NCBI RefSeq assembly: GCF_007858255.1
Contig: NZ_VFEU01000003.1
Span: forward strand, 310,001-374,000
Length of the DNA: 64,000 nt
Reading direction: 5' to 3'
DNA from: Pseudomonas rhodesiae
Lineage (GTDB): Bacteria > Pseudomonadota > Gammaproteobacteria > Pseudomonadales > Pseudomonadaceae
Below, in pieces: positions 54,642 through 64,000 of the stretch. How positions within the stretch are numbered: the stretch's first letter is position 1; every line of letters begins with the position of its first letter. Under the pieces are notes generated by a model. That model was given only the letters and a program-made list of their open reading frames with translations, had not been told where the DNA came from and did not search any database. The position numbers and the translations under genes are program-made.

Positions 54642-56539
54642 ATGAAATGCGACCCCAACCAATTTCGCGCCGCACCGCCATCACTTGCCGTGAAACCTCG
54701 CCTGATTCGCCAGTTGTTCCTGCCGCCGTTGATCATCGCCCTGATGATCGGCCTGGGTTACATCGGCTTCTGGATCAGTGAGTACTATGGCATCCGCACC
54801 CTCAGCGACAACGGCGAACGCCAGTTGGAGCTGCATGCTCGCACCGTAGAAAGCGAGATCAGCAAATACACCTACCTGCCCAGCCTGCTGGAGCTGGAAA
54901 CCAGTGTCTCCACGCTGCTGGCCGACCCGAATCAAGAAACCCGCAAAGCCGTCAACGATTACCTCGAAGGCCTGAACCGACGCAGCCGCAGCCGGGCCAT
55001 CTACGTAATGGACACCACCGGCCGCGTACTCGCCACCAGTAACTGGCGCGATGCCGACAGTTACCAGGGGGAAGACCTGTCCTTCCGCGCATATTTCCAG
55101 AACGCCGTGCGCGGCCAGCCCGGCCGTTTCTATGGCATCGGCAGCACCAACGGCGAGCCTGGCTACTACCTGGCCCATGGCCTGGAGGAGCACGGCAAAA
55201 TCATCGGCGTCGCCGTGGTCAAAGTGCGCCTCGAAGCCCTGGAAGAGCGCTGGCAGCGTGCGCGCCTCGAAGCGTTCGTGAGCGACGAGAACGGCATCAT
55301 CATTCTCTCCAGCGACCCGGCCCGACGCCTCAAGGCCGTGCGTCCACTGAGCGACGAGGTCAAAGAACGCCTCGCCCACAGCCTGCAATACTACTGGGCC
55401 ACCTTGAACGAGCTGGAGCCCCTGGCACGCGAGCGCTTGAAGGAAGGCACGGAAAAACTGACCTTCCCAGCCAACAGTGAAGTGGTCAACGACGAGCACG
55501 AGGTCAGCTACCTGGCGCAATCGCGCCCGCTCAATGACACACCCTGGAGCTTCACCCTCCTCACCCCACTCAACGACCTGCGTCGCGCAGCGATCAATCA
55601 GGGCATCCTGGTGGCGGTCGCCTTCGGCCTGGTGGCATTCCTGCTGATTGCCTGGAACGAGCGACGCAAGGTCATCGCCACCCGCCTCGCCGCGCGGGAA
55701 GCCTTGCAGGAAGCCAACAGCCAACTGGAGCGGCGGATCGCCGAACGCACCGCCGACCTGCGCGCCAGCAACGAACGGCTCAAGGGCCAGATCCGCGAAC
55801 GGCGCCAGGCCGAAGAAACCCTGCGCCGCGCCCAGGATGAACTGGTGCAGGCCGGCAAACTGGCGGCCATCGGCCAGATGTCCACCAGCATCGCCCATGA
55901 ATTGAACCAGCCGCTGGCGGCGCTGCGCACCTTGTCCGGCAATACCGTGCGCTTCCTCGAACGCGGCGCGCTGGACACCGCCAGCACCAACCTCAAGACC
56001 ATCAACGAACTGATCGACCGCATGGGGCGCATCACCGCCAGCCTGCGCTCGTTCGCCCGGCGTGGCGACGACCAGGGCCAGGCCAGCCTGGTCAAGGCCG
56101 TGGACGCCGCGCTCCAGGTGCTGAGCGCGCGTCTGGACAACCTGCCACTGACCTTGCACCGTGACTTTACCGACACCCAATTGCAGATCGATCAGACGCG
56201 CCTGGAGCAGATCCTGGTCAACCTGATCGGCAACGCCCTGGATGCCATGCAGGCCCAACCGGCGCCCGAACTGTGGCTGGAGGGCAGCAGCGCCGAGGGC
56301 AAATACCGCTTGCAGGTGCGCGACAATGGCCACGGCATCGACCCCGAGGCGCGCAAACATTTGTTCGAACCGTTCTTTACCACCAAACCCGGCGAACAAG
56401 GCCTGGGCCTGGGCCTGACCCTGTCGGCCAGCCTGGCGGCGGCCACCGGCGGCAACCTCGCCGTGGAACACCCGCCCAGCGGTGGTACGGCCTTTGTCCT
56501 GAGCCTGCCATTGGCGGGCGCTCACCCCACTGAGTCGAC

Positions 56540-56543
<4 letters not shown>
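54642..56543 (+). CDS. aauS: Sensor histidine kinase AauS
   Basis: AauS senses acidic amino acids in the periplasm and phosphorylates AauR. The 633-residue protein is DctB-like: a membrane helix near 22-46, a dCache-type periplasmic domain to about 320 (LLELETSVSTLL, NGEPGYYLAHGLEE), a second helix (LVAVAFGLVAFLLIAW, near 325-342), a coiled coil, then HisKA with phospho-His in S-I-A-H-E-L-N-Q-P-L and the HATPase (DNGHGIDPEARKHLFEPFFTTK, GLGLGLTLS). ATG is preferred over GTG one codon earlier. It overlaps aauR by four bases. Confidence 0.93.
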
Positions 56544-57876
<1,333 letters not shown>

Positions 57877-57877
<1 letters not shown>

Positions 57878-58215
57878 TGGATCTGTTTCTGAAGGCCGCC
57901 CTGGGCGCGGCGGTGGTGCTGATACTCGCCGCGCTGGCCAAGACCAAAAACTACTACATCGCCGGGCTGGTGCCGCTGTTCCCGACCTTTGCGCTGATCG
58001 CCCACTACATCGTCGGCAAAGGCCGCTCGGTGGAAGACTTGAAGACCACCATCCTGTTCGGCATGTGGTCAATCATTCCGTACTTCGTGTACCTGGCTGC
58101 GTTGTATGTGATGGTCGACCGGATGCGCCTGGAGGCCTCTTTAGCCGTGGCGGCGCTGGCTTGGCTGATGGCCGCCACAATCCTGGTGAGTATCTGGGTA
58201 CGCATCCATACCTGA
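57877..58215 (+). CDS. glpM: GlpM family membrane protein
   Basis: The 112-residue protein has four hydrophobic segments (about 3-20, 27-46, 58-80, 85-108) and the N-Y-Y-I-A-G-L-V-P-L-F-P-T-F signature of the GlpM/YdgC family. P. aeruginosa GlpM affects alginate production by an unknown mechanism and follows glpD directly. Here it is 7 kb away, fused by TGATG to the aauR transcript, so its expression should follow aauSR rather than the glp genes. Confidence 0.8.
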
Positions 58216-58233
58216 CCGGACCCGGTCAAAAAC

Positions 58234-58322
58234 TGTGGGAGAGGGCTTGCCCCCGATAGCTGTGTGACAGTCAGCTCATCTGTAGCTGGGCCACTGCAAT
58301 CGGGGGCAAGCCCCCTCCCACC
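58234..58322. repeat. REPIN after glpM
   Basis: TGTGGGAGAGGGCTTGCCCCCGATAGC, inner TAGCTGTGTG...CATCTGTA, then ATCGGGGGCAAGCCCCCTCCCAC. Same orientation and inner sequence as the REPIN before aauS. Confidence 0.88.
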
Positions 58323-58375
58323 TTTGAAAGTTATTGCCTGGGCTGGATCAACTGAATCCCTAACTGACTGGCATT

Positions 58376-58400
58376 AGGGAAAGCCCCCTCCCACAGTTTT
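58376..58400. repeat. Partial REP element
   Basis: AGGGAAAGCCCCCTCCCACAG is half of a REP hairpin with the GATAGC end missing; the preceding 50 bp include an imperfect partner. It borders the convergent response regulator gene. Confidence 0.6.
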
Positions 58401-58412
58401 ATCCCGGTTGAA

Positions 58413-59810
58413 TCAGCGGACGATCTTGTCGACCTGGATGCCCAGCTTCTTCAGGCGATACCAGAAGCTGCGCTCGGAAATCCCAATCTTCGCCGCCGCC
58501 GCGGCCTGTACGCCATTGCTCTCCTGTAACGCCGCCAGGATGTAGGCTTTCTCGACCTCGGCCAGCGCCGCATCCAAGTCCTGGGGAATGCCGGGGCCGT
58601 CGCTGAGAATCGTCGCCACGCCGCCCTCGCTGGGCTTGGAAGCAAACAGATAGCCTGGCAAATCGATGTCTTCGATCACAGGCGTGGCTGCCACGATGGT
58701 CGCGCGCTCCACGCAGTTTTGCAGTTCGCGGATATTGCCCGGCCAGTGATAGGCCGCCATGGCCTGCAAGGCTTCGGGGCTGAAACCGGTGATGCGTTTG
58801 CCGGCGGTGGCGCTCAGGGTCTGGGCGAAATGCCGGGCCAGGGGCGCGATGTCTTCCACCCGCTCGCGCAGGGCCGGCAGCGGGATCGGGAACACATTGA
58901 GGCGGTAATACAGGTCTTCGCGAAACTCTTTATTGGCCACTGCGTCCAGCAGGTTTTTATTGGTGGCGGCGATCACTCGCACGTCCACCTTGCGCTCGCG
59001 CGGGTCGCCCACCGGCTCGATCACCCGCTCCTGCAAGGCGCGCAGGATCTTGGCCTGCAAGGCCAGGGGCATATCGCCTACTTCATCGAGAAACAACGTG
59101 CCCTTGTCGGCCTGCTGGAAGCGCCCGACCCGGTCCGACACCGCGCCGGTGAACGCGCCCTTGCGATGGCCAAACATCTCGCTTTCCAACAAGCCTTCGG
59201 GAATCGCCGCGCAGTTGACCGCCACGAAGGGTTTGTCGGCGCGGCTGCCGTGCTTGTGGATGGCGCGCGCGACCATTTCCTTGCCGGTACCGCTCTCGCC
59301 AGTCAGCAGGATGGTGGCGCTGCTGTCGCGCACCGAATCCACCGCCTGGAGCACCTTGCGAAACGCCGGGCTGTCGCCCACCAGGCTGTCGAACTGCGCG
59401 TGCTCATCCAACTCGGCGCGCAGGCGTGCGTTGTCGCACAGGATGTCGCGAAACTGCAGGGCTTTGGCCACGGTGATATCGAGTTCGTCGATATCGAACG
59501 GCTTGGCGATGTAGTCATAGGCGCCGTTACGCATCGACTGCACAGCGTTTTTCACTGTGCTGTAGGCAGTCATCACGATCACCGGCACCTGGGGGTAGCG
59601 CGTTTTGATTTCCGCCAGCAGCGCCGCACCGTCCATGCCCGGCATGCGCCAGTCACTGATCACCAGGTCGATGTCTTCCTGCTCCAACACCTTGAGCGCG
59701 TGCAGGCCGTTGCCGGCGGTGAACACCTGAATGCCGTTCTGGCCCAGGGCCGAGGCGAGCAAATCACACAGCTTGGGCTCATCGTCGACTACTAATACGT
59801 TATGCGTCAT
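58413..59810 (-). CDS. Sigma54-dependent response regulator of an unassigned two-component pair
   Basis: The 465-residue protein has a receiver domain with phospho-acceptor Asp53 (V-I-S-D-W-R-M-P), an AAA+ domain with G-E-S-G-T-G-K-E (171-178) and intact G-A-F-T-G-A (218-223), and a Fis-type helix-turn-helix (AAAAAKIGISERSFWYRLKKLG). ATG giving MTHNVLVVDDEPK is correct; the start overlaps the kinase gene by 11 bp. Target genes are unknown, but the upstream aminotransferase-hydrolase-acyltransferase genes are the obvious candidates. Confidence 0.88.
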   Translation of the reverse strand: MTHNVLVVDDEPKLCDLLASALGQNGIQVFTAGNGLHALKVLEQEDIDLVISDWRMPGMDGAALLAEIKTRYPQVPVIVMTAYSTVKNAVQSMRNGAYDYIAKPFDIDELDITVAKALQFRDILCDNARLRAELDEHAQFDSLVGDSPAFRKVLQAVDSVRDSSATILLTGESGTGKEMVARAIHKHGSRADKPFVAVNCAAIPEGLLESEMFGHRKGAFTGAVSDRVGRFQQADKGTLFLDEVGDMPLALQAKILRALQERVIEPVGDPRERKVDVRVIAATNKNLLDAVANKEFREDLYYRLNVFPIPLPALRERVEDIAPLARHFAQTLSATAGKRITGFSPEALQAMAAYHWPGNIRELQNCVERATIVAATPVIEDIDLPGYLFASKPSEGGVATILSDGPGIPQDLDAALAEVEKAYILAALQESNGVQAAAAAKIGISERSFWYRLKKLGIQVDKIVR

Positions 59811-61569
59811 GACTGTCCTCGTCGTCTTCGCCCCGCGCCGGAATGTACAGGCTGAAGGTGGCGCCGGCCTCTTTCTCACTGGCGCATTCGATGCTGCCGT
59901 CGTGACTTTCCATGATCGAATAGACCTTGGCCAGCCCCAGCCCCGTGCCCGAAGCCTTGGTGGTGACAAACGGCGTGAAGATACGCTCGATCATCTCGGC
60001 GGGAATACCTTGGCCGCTGTCGGCAATGCTGATGACGGTGTTGTCGCCCACGCTGCGAATGCCCAAGGTCAAACGCCCGCCGTCGGGCATGGCGTCGATA
60101 GCGTTGATGATCAGGTTGAGGCACGCCTGTTTGAGTTGGCGGGCATCGGCATACAGCGTCGCCCCCGGGGCCTGGTCGTCGATCTGCGCATCGATGTTAT
60201 GGGTGGCCAGTTCCGGCGCGCAGAAGCCGAGGATTTCCTCCACCAGTGCACGCGCCGGTTGCACCACGCGCAGCGGCGGGTTGGGCTTGGCAAAGTCGAG
60301 AAACTCGGTGATCAGGTCATTGATGCGGCTGACTTCACTGATCACATATTCGAGGTGGCGCTTGTCGGCGTCCGGTAGGTCGGCGCGGCGGTGCAGCAAC
60401 TGGGTGGCGGTCTTGATGATGCCCAACGGGTTGCGGATCTCGTGGGCCAGGCCCATGGCGACTTCGCCCAGGGCATGCAGGCGGTCGCGGCGCCGCAACT
60501 GGGCTTCGAGCTGGTGCAGCTCGCCCAAGCGCTCGGTCATGTGGTTGAAGGTGCTGCTCAACTGGGCCAATTCGTCGCCGCCGCTGACCTCGACGCGGTG
60601 CGCATAATCGCCTGAGATCACCGCGCTGACACCCTGGGACAGATCCCGCAGCGGCTTGGTCAGGCGTCGCGACACCAGCACCCCGGCCGCCAGGGACAAC
60701 GCCGAGCTGAGCACAAAGATCAGCACGAACAAGTTGCTCTGGTTGACCAGCCCCACCAGGCTGGTGTGGCGCAGCAACCCGCTGAAAATCACGCCTTGCA
60801 ACTCGCCGGCGTCGTTGAAGATCGGCCAGTACAGGCCGCTGTAGTTATGGGTGAACTGCTCGCTGGGTTGGCGCGTGCTGCGCATCGCGGTTTCGACGTC
60901 CTTGGGGATGCGCGAGGGGTGATCCTCAAAGCGTTGGGTCGAAAAGATTTCCGAGAAGCCGTCCGGGTTGGCCAGGTACAGGCGCAGGTCTAGGGAGTGC
61001 ACATCGGCCACGCTGGTGAGGAAGCTGCTGTCCAGGTAGGTGCCGACCAACAGCACATAGTCGACGCCCTCCTGGGTGGTCTCGAAGGTGGAGACCACGA
61101 TGCCGGTGGACACACCGCCCACCTGCACGGTTTGCAATACGGTGTTCCGGGCCAGGCTGATCTGTTTGACGATGTCGTCGGCGGCGGTGCTGAACACCGG
61201 TTTGTTGTCACTCACGCGGATCAGCGCGACCACATCGATGTCGGTGGCATCGGCAATGTCCGCGGTCAGACGATCGTGCTTGGCGGCTTGCCTGCTCTCT
61301 GGCGGACTGGTGTAGCGCAAGAACAGTTTGGCCATGCGCGCGTTGTCGTGAAGGATATCGCCGATCTCATCCTTGACGATCTTGGTCGACTCCTGCAGCC
61401 AGATGCGCACGTTGCTGTCGAAAATTTCCGACAGCGTGGTGGCGGCCAATTCCGCCGCAATCATGGTGGGGATCACGCTGACCAACCAGAACGCCAGCAC
61501 CAGCTTGCGCTGGACACTCCAGCGCGAAATGGCAAACGGACGGGCTTTCTGGCGGGTCTTGGTGATCAT
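59800..61569 (-). CDS. HAMP sensor histidine kinase, NtrB-like
   Basis: The 589-residue kinase has a membrane helix near 23-47, a large periplasmic Cache-type domain to about 280 (VALIRVSDNKPVFS, GIVVSTFETTQEGVDYVLLVG), a second helix (FVLIFVLSSALSLAAGVLV, near 284-302), a HAMP segment (SRRLTKPLRDLSQGV...GDYAHRV), HisKA with A-H-E-I-R-N-P-L-G (near 383) and HATPase motifs (NLIINAIDAMPDGG, GTGLGLAKVYSIMESH). It pairs with the regulator it overlaps. Its start overlaps the acyltransferase stop by four bases. Confidence 0.9.
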   Translation of the reverse strand: MITKTRQKARPFAISRWSVQRKLVLAFWLVSVIPTMIAAELAATTLSEIFDSNVRIWLQESTKIVKDEIGDILHDNARMAKLFLRYTSPPESRQAAKHDRLTADIADATDIDVVALIRVSDNKPVFSTAADDIVKQISLARNTVLQTVQVGGVSTGIVVSTFETTQEGVDYVLLVGTYLDSSFLTSVADVHSLDLRLYLANPDGFSEIFSTQRFEDHPSRIPKDVETAMRSTRQPSEQFTHNYSGLYWPIFNDAGELQGVIFSGLLRHTSLVGLVNQSNLFVLIFVLSSALSLAAGVLVSRRLTKPLRDLSQGVSAVISGDYAHRVEVSGGDELAQLSSTFNHMTERLGELHQLEAQLRRRDRLHALGEVAMGLAHEIRNPLGIIKTATQLLHRRADLPDADKRHLEYVISEVSRINDLITEFLDFAKPNPPLRVVQPARALVEEILGFCAPELATHNIDAQIDDQAPGATLYADARQLKQACLNLIINAIDAMPDGGRLTLGIRSVGDNTVISIADSGQGIPAEMIERIFTPFVTTKASGTGLGLAKVYSIMESHDGSIECASEKEAGATFSLYIPARGEDDEDSHDA

Positions 61570-62693
61570 CGGGTTTCGCTTATTGCGGCAGCCATGGCAG
61601 GGTCGGAACGATCCGGTCGAATAAACAGTTTTACCAGCGCGAGCAGGCCGTTGACCAGGCGGTTGCGGTGTCGGAAGAACACCTGGTTGCCCTGGAACTC
61701 GCAGCCCAGGCGCAGCTTACTGGCATACCCGGCCTGCCCGCACTCGTACGCTGCAATTTTGTGTTGAATACAGTAGTCGACATTGGTCAGCCAACTGCGA
61801 AAGTACAGATTGTGGTCGCGGGTGAAGGCGACGTCATGCCCGAAGAACTTGTCCACCAGCCGATGTTCGTCCCTGAGCATGAGGTTGAACGCCACCAGTT
61901 GCTCATCCACCCAGTACAGCACACACACTGCCCGCCCTTCGAGGCGTTCGAGCACGCCGGTGAAGTAGTCGGCGGGCAAGCGTTCGAACTGCAATTCGGC
62001 GCGGGTAAGCGTGGCTTCGTACAGCCTCATGACCTCGGGCAGCACATCATCGATATTGTCCCGCCACTCGACCCGCGGCCCCGGCGCGCGCAGCTTGCGG
62101 CGCAGGTCCTTGCGCGTGGATTTGCCCAGCGAGCCGAGGTAGGCGTCCACCGAGCCATAGGGCAGCGGCAGCACGCCGGTGGGCAGGCTCGGCATGCTCT
62201 GGAAACCGGCGGCGCGGCAGCTTTCGCGCCAGTGCGGGTCATGGCTGGGGGCATCCTTGACCGCCAGCAGGCCGATGCCGAGGTCATCGGCGTCCTGTCG
62301 CGCGGCGTGCAACAGGTGCTTGAGCAACAGCGGTCGGCGCGCGGCCGGCACGTCACTGGCAAACCCGACGTCGCAGCGCTCGGCCACCGGCGAGCCCACT
62401 GCATACAACCCCAACTGCAAAGCCCCGGGCCACACGCGTTGCAAGCGCGTGGTCAAGCGCTTGCCGACACCGGACACAGTGGTGTCAAGGCGGTAATGGG
62501 TGATAAAGGCCGGCGCCACGGCCACCAGCGTTCCATTGTCGTACACGGCCAGATAGCGCCATTGAAAATCCTCGATGGCGGCGTTTTCCACGGCGACGTA
62601 GTAGTCCCAGTCCTCCAGCGCACCAGGAAAACAATCGTTCCAGGCACTGCGCTGGAGCGCCCGGATGGTTGCAAAGGCTTGGGTGGTGATCAC
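61566..62693 (-). CDS. FemAB/BioF2-like acyltransferase (GNAT superfamily)
   Basis: The 375-residue protein has the double-GNAT pattern of peptidoglycan-bridge or BioF2-type acyltransferases: an N-terminal half with WRYLAVYDNGTLVAVAPAFI, and a C-terminal half with STRKDLRRKLR (near 190), the RAELQFERLPADYF segment, A-F-N-L-M-L-R-D...D-K-F-F-G-H-D and C-G-Q-A-G-Y-A-S-K-L-R-L-G. GTG is used because AAAGGGGA stands just before it. It is the first gene of a tight trio with kinase and regulator. Substrate unknown. Confidence 0.78.
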   Translation of the reverse strand: MITTQAFATIRALQRSAWNDCFPGALEDWDYYVAVENAAIEDFQWRYLAVYDNGTLVAVAPAFITHYRLDTTVSGVGKRLTTRLQRVWPGALQLGLYAVGSPVAERCDVGFASDVPAARRPLLLKHLLHAARQDADDLGIGLLAVKDAPSHDPHWRESCRAAGFQSMPSLPTGVLPLPYGSVDAYLGSLGKSTRKDLRRKLRAPGPRVEWRDNIDDVLPEVMRLYEATLTRAELQFERLPADYFTGVLERLEGRAVCVLYWVDEQLVAFNLMLRDEHRLVDKFFGHDVAFTRDHNLYFRSWLTNVDYCIQHKIAAYECGQAGYASKLRLGCEFQGNQVFFRHRNRLVNGLLALVKLFIRPDRSDPAMAAAISETR

Positions 62694-62736
62694 GTGTTCC
62701 CCTTTTTTGGCTGAGGATCTAGTTGGGTCAGGTCGC

Positions 62737-62765
62737 TTGGTGAGCAGGCTTGACCTGCTCACCAA
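62737..62765. other. Perfect 12-bp hairpin between hydrolase and acyltransferase genes
   Basis: TTGGTGAGCAGG-N5-CCTGCTCACCAA without a T run, in the 116-bp gap between the two minus-strand genes. It could protect the upstream mRNA end or lower downstream expression. Confidence 0.7.
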
Positions 62766-62809
62766 CAAGAGCTTGCTTGGCGCACAGCCCGCTCAGCACA
62801 ACAGTCGCG

Positions 62810-63664
62810 TTAACCACAACACGCCAACACATCATCGTTCGCCCGTTCGCGGATGAAAGCGGCGCTCAGTTCGATCACCCGCCGGTATTGCAGGTCGACG
62901 GTGATCATGTGGTAGCAGTCGTCCAGCAGGATCTTGGTCACCGGCCCGCCGAGGTGGCGTTCGACGTAGTCGGCGTTCCAGCGGCTGGTGATATCGTCTT
63001 CGATCGAATGCAGCACCAGTGCCGGGACGTTGATCGACGGCATGCGTTTTTTCACCACGGCGTTCATCCAGTGCAACTCGCGCACCGTCACCCCTTCCAT
63101 GGTCAATAACCCCGCCTCGCTGCTTTCACCCTCCTTCATCTGCCGCTCGACGATTGCCCGTAACCGTTGGTTCTTGATGCCGTAGGGCGGCTTTTCAGTA
63201 AAACGGAACAGGCGCACGCCGAACGGGATGCGGATCAGCAACGGCGTGATGAACGCCATTTTGCTGATGCTCCAGCCGTCGTACTTAAGGGTGGTGGAAT
63301 ACATCAGCAGCCCGGCGACCTGGCCCGGATGCTCCGAAGCCAGGTACATCGACATCACCGCGCCCATGGACAAGCCACCGACGAACACTTGCCCATGCCG
63401 CTGGCGCACCTGCACGAAGGTCTTGCGCACGCCTTCGTACCAGTCGCGCCAGCCGGTGGCCTGCAAGTCGCTGTTGCCGCCACAGTGCCCGGCCAGGGTC
63501 GGCACGTACACCGTGCACGTACCGTCCTTGGCCAGGCCCTTGGCGACCTGGCGCAATTCGTTCGGGGTGCCGGTCAGGCCGTGGATCAACAGGACCCCGA
63601 CCGGACCGTTGCCGAGCACGAAACCGGCATCACCTTCACCGAGGTCGAACCCGTGACTGTTCAC
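62810..63664 (-). CDS. Alpha/beta hydrolase (carboxylesterase-like)
   Basis: The 284-residue protein resembles Est30-type carboxylesterases and monoacylglycerol lipases: oxyanion loop H-G-L-T-G (28-32), nucleophile Ser99 in G-G-L-S-M-G, an acid in H-S-I-E-D-D (near 227-232) and catalytic His in D-C-Y-H-M-I (near 258). No signal peptide. Its ATG overlaps the aminotransferase stop by four bases, so both probably act in one pathway. Confidence 0.85.
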   Translation of the reverse strand: MNSHGFDLGEGDAGFVLGNGPVGVLLIHGLTGTPNELRQVAKGLAKDGTCTVYVPTLAGHCGGNSDLQATGWRDWYEGVRKTFVQVRQRHGQVFVGGLSMGAVMSMYLASEHPGQVAGLLMYSTTLKYDGWSISKMAFITPLLIRIPFGVRLFRFTEKPPYGIKNQRLRAIVERQMKEGESSEAGLLTMEGVTVRELHWMNAVVKKRMPSINVPALVLHSIEDDITSRWNADYVERHLGGPVTKILLDDCYHMITVDLQYRRVIELSAAFIRERANDDVLACCG

Positions 63665-64000
63665 CGGTTGGTCGCCCGTACCAGCAGTTGTTCCAGCAGC
63701 TTGAGGCCCAGTTCGATTTCCGGGTAGCTGATTTCCAGGGACGGCGCCAGGGTGATCACGTTTTTGTAGTAACCGCCCACGTCGAGGATCAAGCCGAGTT
63801 TCTGCCCGTCGACCACCATATCGCCTTTCATGCCTTCCTCGACCATGTAGTCCAGGGTTGCCTTGTCCGGGGTGAAACCGTCCGGGCCGCAGATTTCGCA
63901 GCGCAGGGCCAGGCCCAGGCCGTCCACGTCACCGATGATCGGGAAACGCTTCTGCAAATCCTGCAAACCTTCAAGGAAGAACTTGCCCTTGGCCATCACC
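63661..64000 (-). CDS. Class III aminotransferase, C-terminal part (cut by window edge)
   Basis: The visible last 112 or so residues match the C-terminal domain of PLP-dependent class III (ornithine/GABA-type) aminotransferases: G-D-V-D-G-L-G-L-A-L-R-C-E-I, the insert with TPDKATLDYMVEEGM, and N-V-I-T-L-A-P-S-L-E-I-S. The PLP lysine lies outside the window. The frame stays open to the window end. Coupled to the hydrolase gene. Confidence 0.83.
   Translation of the reverse strand, partial: VMAKGKFFLEGLQDLQKRFPIIGDVDGLGLALRCEICGPDGFTPDKATLDYMVEEGMKGDMVVDGQKLGLILDVGGYYKNVITLAPSLEISYPEIELGLKLLEQLLVRATNR

Noticed and set aside
54681..56525. 614-codon open frame antisense to aauS
   Set aside because: Same cause; Gly, Gln and His rich without any motif.

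Overview
The window looks like chromosome of a Pseudomonas of the fluorescens group. This rests on gene order shared with P. aeruginosa over several blocks (finR/fpr; dgkA-erdR; recX-recA-pncC ... mutS-fdxA-rsmZ; argG-motY-pyrC-rnt-peroxiredoxin-bfd-bfr-grxD; glpFKRD; aatJQMP-aauSR), on high GC, on a tailocin sitting between pncC (cinA) and mutS, and on the REP/REPIN hairpins built from GTGGGAGGGGGC-type arms that are typical of P. fluorescens genomes.

Left part (1-10.4 kb): housekeeping genes, including an RsuA-like pseudouridine synthase homologue whose catalytic Asp position carries Gln, trmO, the divergent fpr/finR pair, dgkA-erdR, tapT, a LOG-family protein, then recX-recA with a LexA box, and pncC.

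10.4-23.4 kb: a complete contractile (R-type, P2/SfV-like) tailocin on the minus strand. It has a CI/PrtR-like S24 repressor, a leader with a strong promoter, holin, spike and baseplate (V, W, J, I), a two-part low-GC fibre module with chaperone, sheath, tube, tail assembly proteins joined by a programmed -1 frameshift, a short tape measure, U, X, D, a GH19 endolysin and nested Rz/Rz1 spanins. No capsid, portal, terminase or integrase gene is present. The promoter carries a perfect palindrome exactly between -35 and -10, and related palindromes lie in front of the repressor gene. The roughly 350-nt leader holds a series of short hairpins with GGA in the loop (RsmA/RsmE-type sites) and ends in an intrinsic terminator before the holin.

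23.6-45.5 kb: mutS, fdxA and, on the minus strand, the GacA-controlled RNA RsmZ with a distant GacA box. rpoS, its usual neighbour in P. aeruginosa, is not there; apbC and metG follow. Next come an orphan soluble RsxB-like protein with no other Rnf subunits, nth, a NarL-type response regulator, argG, motY, pyrC-rnt, an iron-store block (peroxiredoxin, bfd with a Fur-like box, a bacterioferritin with a degraded ferroxidase centre, grxD), a molybdopterin oxidoreductase, argF plus an overlapping ABC ATPase, and ybaK.

45.6-58.4 kb: glycerol catabolism (glpF-glpK-glpR, glpD with GlpR-type operators), then the sigma54-dependent acidic amino acid uptake system aatJQMP with its two-component regulator aauSR, followed by a glpM-family gene. 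In P. aeruginosa glpM directly follows glpD, so the aat/aau block interrupts that pair here. Near-identical REPINs flank aauS-aauR-glpM.

58.4-64.0 kb (minus strand): a compact cluster of class III aminotransferase (cut by the window edge), alpha/beta hydrolase, FemAB-like acyltransferase, HAMP histidine kinase and sigma54 response regulator with overlapping genes. I do not recognise its pathway. No tRNA, rRNA or CRISPR array was seen.
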